This document shows, one piece after another, positions 51,434 to 53,853 of a stretch of 53,853 nucleotides of DNA. Position 1 is the stretch's first letter. Every line of letters begins with the position of its first letter. This stretch comes from Marisimplicoccus sp965655775. Lineage in GTDB: Bacteria; Bacteroidota; Bacteroidia; Flavobacteriales; Flavobacteriaceae. The DNA lies in the NCBI GenBank assembly GCA_965655775.1, contig CBFHHV010000008.1:1-53853 (forward strand), given 5' to 3'. The notes under the pieces were generated by a model. That model ran no database searches. It had not been told where the DNA came from and worked only from the letters and a program-made list of their open reading frames with translations. The position numbers and the translations under genes were made by a program.

Positions 51434-52744
51434 TTATTGTTGTGTTGTTTGGTACCACATTGTCCAGCCAAATACTGAAGTATCAGCTCCTACAGTACCA
51501 CTAGAGACAACAGACGCCCATGCTGGAGTAGCAGTCGTTGTATCTGCTGTATTAGCAAGAATAGCAGCTAATGTTGTTGTTGTTTGAAACTGAAAGTTTT
51601 TGAAAATTAAAGTATTTACTGCATTTGTTGTTGCTGTTGCACTATATGTGTCAGCGTCAATCCCCTCAATTACTTGACCATCCATCACTGTGTAAAGGAC
51701 ATTTTCAGTTGTTCCAGTTGCATCAGACTTCCAATGACCTAATTGATCTGTCTTAGTTGTGTTGCCTGCAACTCCAATATATGTAACATCTTTAATAGTA
51801 AATTGTCCATCGTTTGCATCTGTTGAATCTTCAGTACCATCAATTTCAAAAATGTTATCTGTTGCAGCTTTTGTTTGAACCACAACATTTGTTATAGTTC
51901 CAGCATAACCTTCATCTAAATCAACTGCATCATCTTTGTTTGCATAAATAACTAGATTATTAACATTAACAGTTCCTCCAAAAATTTCGATACCATCATC
52001 GTCACTTCCTACAACTTCAATGTTAGAAATTGTAGTAGCAGAACCAACACCACCCATAGTAAGACCTTGTATCTCGTTACCTTCACTTATAGCTATACCA
52101 TTGTGTCTAATTGAAACGTAAGACATAACTCCGGAGTCATCAGCGTCATTCGTACCTCCATACTTTGTCCATGGGTATCCTGATGCAATACCTTCAATAT
52201 CATCCTCACCACCATCTTCTCCTACAGTTGCCTTTCCTAGTAAAATAATACCACCCCACTTACCTGTGTCAGTAGCAACTCTATTTGGACTAACACCATT
52301 AGTGTGAGTATAATCAAGTTGATCTTCTATGTCAGTAAAGATAATTGGAGAATCAGCAGTACCAGCCGCTTGAATCTTACCACCTTTAGCAACAACTAAA
52401 GCTGTCGAATCCACTCCTGTCAAACTAGTAGATTTAATAATAGTACCCGGTTGAATGGTTAGAGTTACTTGATCTTGAACGACTATTTTCCCATCCATGA
52501 TCCAAATCCTGTCGTTTGTCCAAGTTGTATCCTCGTTGATATAGTAGATACCACTATCTGAACCAACAGTTTGAGTTTCAGGAACAGTAACTGTTGCTGG
52601 AACCTCTACAGTTACAGTTTCAGTTTCAGTAACAACTACAGTTTCAGTAACTGTAACTGTTTCATACACAGTTTCAGGATCCTTTTCACAAGAAAGAAAT
52701 AAGATACCTGAAGCAAGTATTAAAGAGTAAATTTTATTTTTCAT
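51434..52744 (-). CDS. surface lipoprotein with Thr/Val/Glu-rich tether and beta-helix-like body
   Basis: The 436-residue product has a lipobox LFLSC (C19), followed by EKDPE, which resembles the acidic/lysine export signal of Bacteroidota surface lipoproteins. Residues about 24-62 are a low-complexity stretch of ETVTV-type repeats, probably a flexible tether. The body carries repeated short strands typical of right-handed parallel beta-helices (GTIIKSTSL, GKIQAAGTADSPIIFTD, GKWGGIILLGKA, ATTISNIEVVGSDDDGIEI, VNVNNLVIYANKDDAVDLD). Such proteins are common beside TonB receptors in Flavobacteria, often with misleading names. The acidic DDD/DDA clusters could bind calcium. Its ligand is unknown. 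The first gene of a three-gene set ending in a phosphate permease. Confidence 0.78.
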   Translation of the reverse strand: MKNKIYSLILASGILFLSCEKDPETVYETVTVTETVVVTETETVTVEVPATVTVPETQTVGSDSGIYYINEDTTWTNDRIWIMDGKIVVQDQVTLTIQPGTIIKSTSLTGVDSTALVVAKGGKIQAAGTADSPIIFTDIEDQLDYTHTNGVSPNRVATDTGKWGGIILLGKATVGEDGGEDDIEGIASGYPWTKYGGTNDADDSGVMSYVSIRHNGIAISEGNEIQGLTMGGVGSATTISNIEVVGSDDDGIEIFGGTVNVNNLVIYANKDDAVDLDEGYAGTITNVVVQTKAATDNIFEIDGTEDSTDANDGQFTIKDVTYIGVAGNTTKTDQLGHWKSDATGTTENVLYTVMDGQVIEGIDADTYSATATTNAVNTLIFKNFQFQTTTTLAAILANTADTTTATPAWASVVSSGTVGADTSVFGWTMWYQTTQQ

Positions 52745-52773
52745 TATATATATTTTGTTGAATTTATGTTGGT

Positions 52774-52801
52774 CAAATATATCCTCTTAATCATTTAATC
52801 A
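52774..52801 (-). promoter_or_regulatory. promoter TTG-N17-TATATTTG for the lipoprotein operon
   Basis: On the minus strand, TTG at 52799-52801 is followed after 17 bases by TATATTTG at 52774-52781, 29 bases before the ATG. Both elements and the spacing fit the Bacteroidota consensus, so this is the best promoter in the window. Confidence 0.6.
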
Positions 52802-52833
52802 ACTTAATTTATAATGAAATAATTATTACCAAT

Positions 52834-52871
52834 ATGTTAATAAAAAAAATTTAATGTTAAATTAATATTAA
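52834..52871 (-). promoter_or_regulatory. TTAACAT-type direct repeats, possible Pho-box-like site
   Basis: On the minus strand TTAATAT (52865-52871) and TTAACAT (52854-52860) are 11 bp apart, and another TTAACAT lies at 52834-52840. Repeats of TTAACA at 11-bp spacing are bound by PhoP in Bacillus. The position upstream of an operon ending in a phosphate permease is suggestive, but the 20-bp step to the third copy breaks the phase and the region is AT-rich. Confidence 0.3.
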
Positions 52872-52961
52872 CTGAACTTCTTAGTTACCAATATAATACA
52901 AATAAGAATATTTGGATTTAAATTGAAAAATTTTATACTTTCACCGTAAATTACAGTTAAT

Positions 52962-53261
52962 ATGTCCAAGTTTGGAGAGTTATTAGATGAGAAAAAGCCA
53001 TTACTGCTCGTTTTTTTTAGCGAGTTTGATGAGTTATCTAATAATCTACACCCTATTTTAAAGGATGTAGCTGCTGCGCTTGGGGATAAGGGAAAAGTAA
53101 TTAAAATAAATACTGAAAAGAATATTAAACTTTCGGAAGCATTAAGAGTGAAAGTCATTCCGACTTTAATGATCTATAAATTTGGAGAAATGGTATGGAG
53201 ACAAAGCGGAGATCAAGATGCTAACACACTAATAAGTTTAATGAAAGACCAGCTTAACTAG
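52962..53261 (+). CDS. thioredoxin-fold protein without active-site cysteines
   Basis: The 99-residue product has a thioredoxin fold: a core strand LLLVFFSE, the helix region HPILKDVAAALGDKGKVIKIN, the cis-proline in KVIPTLMIYK, and DANTLISLMKD at the end. The usual WCxxC is replaced by SEFDELS, and there is no cysteine in the whole protein, so it cannot be a dithiol oxidoreductase. Similar cysteine-free versions with the same HPILKDVAAALGDK segment occur in Flavobacteria and may act as chaperone-like or binding proteins. There is no signal peptide, so it is cytoplasmic. It is divergent from the lipoprotein gene. Confidence 0.85.
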   Translation: MSKFGELLDEKKPLLLVFFSEFDELSNNLHPILKDVAAALGDKGKVIKINTEKNIKLSEALRVKVIPTLMIYKFGEMVWRQSGDQDANTLISLMKDQLN

Positions 53262-53313
53262 ATTGTAAATATTTTGTTGAATTTATGTTTATGAGTTAGT
53301 TAAGCTTTTTTTA
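53251..53313 (+). terminator. long-loop inverted repeat with T tract
   Basis: AGCTTAACTA (53251-53260), overlapping the end of the thioredoxin-like gene, is the exact complement of TAGTTAAGCT (53297-53306), which runs into a T tract. The loop is 36 bases, long for an intrinsic terminator, and contains the second copy of the 21-bp repeat. It sits between convergent genes. Confidence 0.5.
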
Positions 53314-53853
53314 TTCAATCATCCTAGCTAACATATCTTTTAGATTCTTATCATATTTATTGAATGCATCAATATCATATACCTCTATTTGATTTATTAG
53401 CCTACTGTACTGGTTGATATCAGATGTTATGCCCTCCAAGTAATAGACCTGTTCATCCTCATCAATATTTGAGAAAACAGAGACTCTTCTAATCAATTGC
53501 TCTTCAATCTTATCTATCACACTTATTGAGTATTCAACTTCATTTAATTCTAAAAGTGAAACTAAAAAGTTTGATAGAGAAATATAATAATCATATTCAC
53601 CATATATGTAGTTAAACTGCTCAGAGCTTGATATAAAACTTTTTATTTGATCAGCCAGAATCTCTCTCTCACCAGATTCTTGAATTGTTTCAATTAAGTT
53701 TCTAAACCTCTCGATATCTGAAATAATTTCCTCACCAACATCATACTGATTAAATATCTCAAGCGAAGAAAAAAAACTTAATCTATCGGAATATTTAAAA
53801 GATAATTTTTGAACTATTTCTTTTACTTTCTCACTCTTTCCTATATCATAATA
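53311..53853 (-). CDS. 3' part of a gene running off the window, possibly a DUF2723 protein tail
   Basis: The minus-strand frame is open from the window edge to a TAA at 53311-53313, giving the last 180 residues of a longer protein. The apparent ATG at 53520 is internal, since the frame continues upstream without a stop. The fragment is helical, acidic and rich in Tyr and Ile (YYDIGKSEKVKEIVQKLSFK, then SDIERFRNLIETI), like TPR-type tails. It resembles the C-terminal tail of Bacteroidota DUF2723 membrane glycosyltransferase-like proteins, but the membrane part lies outside the window, so this is only a possibility. Confidence 0.6.
   Translation of the reverse strand, partial: YYDIGKSEKVKEIVQKLSFKYSDRLSFFSSLEIFNQYDVGEEIISDIERFRNLIETIQESGEREILADQIKSFISSSEQFNYIYGEYDYYISLSNFLVSLLELNEVEYSISVIDKIEEQLIRRVSVFSNIDEDEQVYYLEGITSDINQYSRLINQIEVYDIDAFNKYDKNLKDMLARMIE

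Larger units (their letters stand above)
52750..53289 (+). repeat. 21-bp exact direct repeat flanking the thioredoxin-like gene
   Basis: The 21 bases at 52750-52770 recur exactly at 53269-53289. The first copy is in the leader of the lipoprotein gene and the second is just after the thioredoxin-like gene. The shared core is TTTTGTTGAATTTATGTT. The intervening 500 bases are otherwise ordinary. It could be a local duplication or a pair of protein-binding sites. Confidence 0.5.

Noticed and set aside
53311..53520. A complete 69-residue gene at the right edge
   Set aside because: The frame continues upstream without a stop to the window end, so the ATG at 53520 is internal to a longer gene.
1..53853. 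CRISPR arrays, complete insertion sequences, rRNA operons or defence gene clusters
   Set aside because: No regularly spaced repeats, transposase genes with terminal repeats, rRNA sequence or defence-type proteins were seen. The only mobile-element trace is the integrase fragment before sdhA.

Overview
The window looks like a piece of chromosome from an AT-rich, probably marine, member of the Flavobacteriia (Bacteroidota). The reasons are the strong AT bias, three TonB-dependent receptors, a Bacteroidota-type succinate dehydrogenase (long cytochrome b, FrdA-like flavoprotein), an archaeal/eukaryotic-type single-chain glycyl-tRNA synthetase, promoter boxes of the TAnnTTTG type, weak Shine-Dalgarno sites, and a Sec-exported lipoprotein whose start resembles a Bacteroidota surface-export signal. 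Genus cannot be set from the sequence alone.

Layout. 1-2.6 kb: tRNA-Asn, then a small His/Cys-rich exported protein ending in RGPP and a TonB receptor, probably a metal-uptake pair. 2.6-9.4 kb: RseP protease, a SCO1 copper chaperone paired with a P19/Tp34-like periplasmic metal protein, an Xaa-Pro aminopeptidase and a large Asp-box (BNR) beta-propeller protein. 9.4-14.8 kb: sdhC, sdhA and sdhB, with two oddities. A fragment of a tyrosine integrase (arm-type DNA-binding domain plus its upstream GC-rich repeats) is fused in frame to the front of sdhA, and an S10 serine carboxypeptidase gene sits between sdhA and sdhB. 14.8-22.3 kb: housekeeping and hydrolase genes (two beta-lactamase-fold serine hydrolases, an Ig-like lipoprotein, glyS, exonuclease III, a cation/proton antiporter).

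22.4-33.2 kb: an AraC-type regulator with a Cys-Pro motif faces a nine-gene operon hemA-C-D-B-L-E-N-H-G, which covers every step from glutamyl-tRNA to protoheme. 33.3-39.9 kb: an iron-uptake block. A TonB receptor (minus) and an FbpABC-type ferric iron ABC transporter (plus) diverge from a 165-bp region holding three copies of a 17-bp palindrome, followed by a hairpin and a 40-residue Cys/His microprotein gene. Haem synthesis and iron supply are thus adjacent.

40-46.9 kb: an orphan NtrY-like sensor kinase, a bacilliredoxin, dCMP deaminase and class Ia ribonucleotide reductase (nrdB, nrdA), so two dNTP supply functions lie close together. 46.9-52.7 kb: a co-directional set, surface lipoprotein, TonB receptor and PiT phosphate permease, that could carry a phosphate-containing ligand across both membranes. 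A hairpin terminator lies between the first two genes. 52.9 kb to the end: a thioredoxin-fold protein with no cysteines and the 3' part of a gene that runs off the window.

The observations most worth following are the integrase-SdhA fusion, the peptidase inside the sdh operon, the lipoprotein/receptor/phosphate permease operon, the putative haem-sensing AraC regulator and the triple iron operator. No CRISPR array, complete mobile element, rRNA or defence system was seen.
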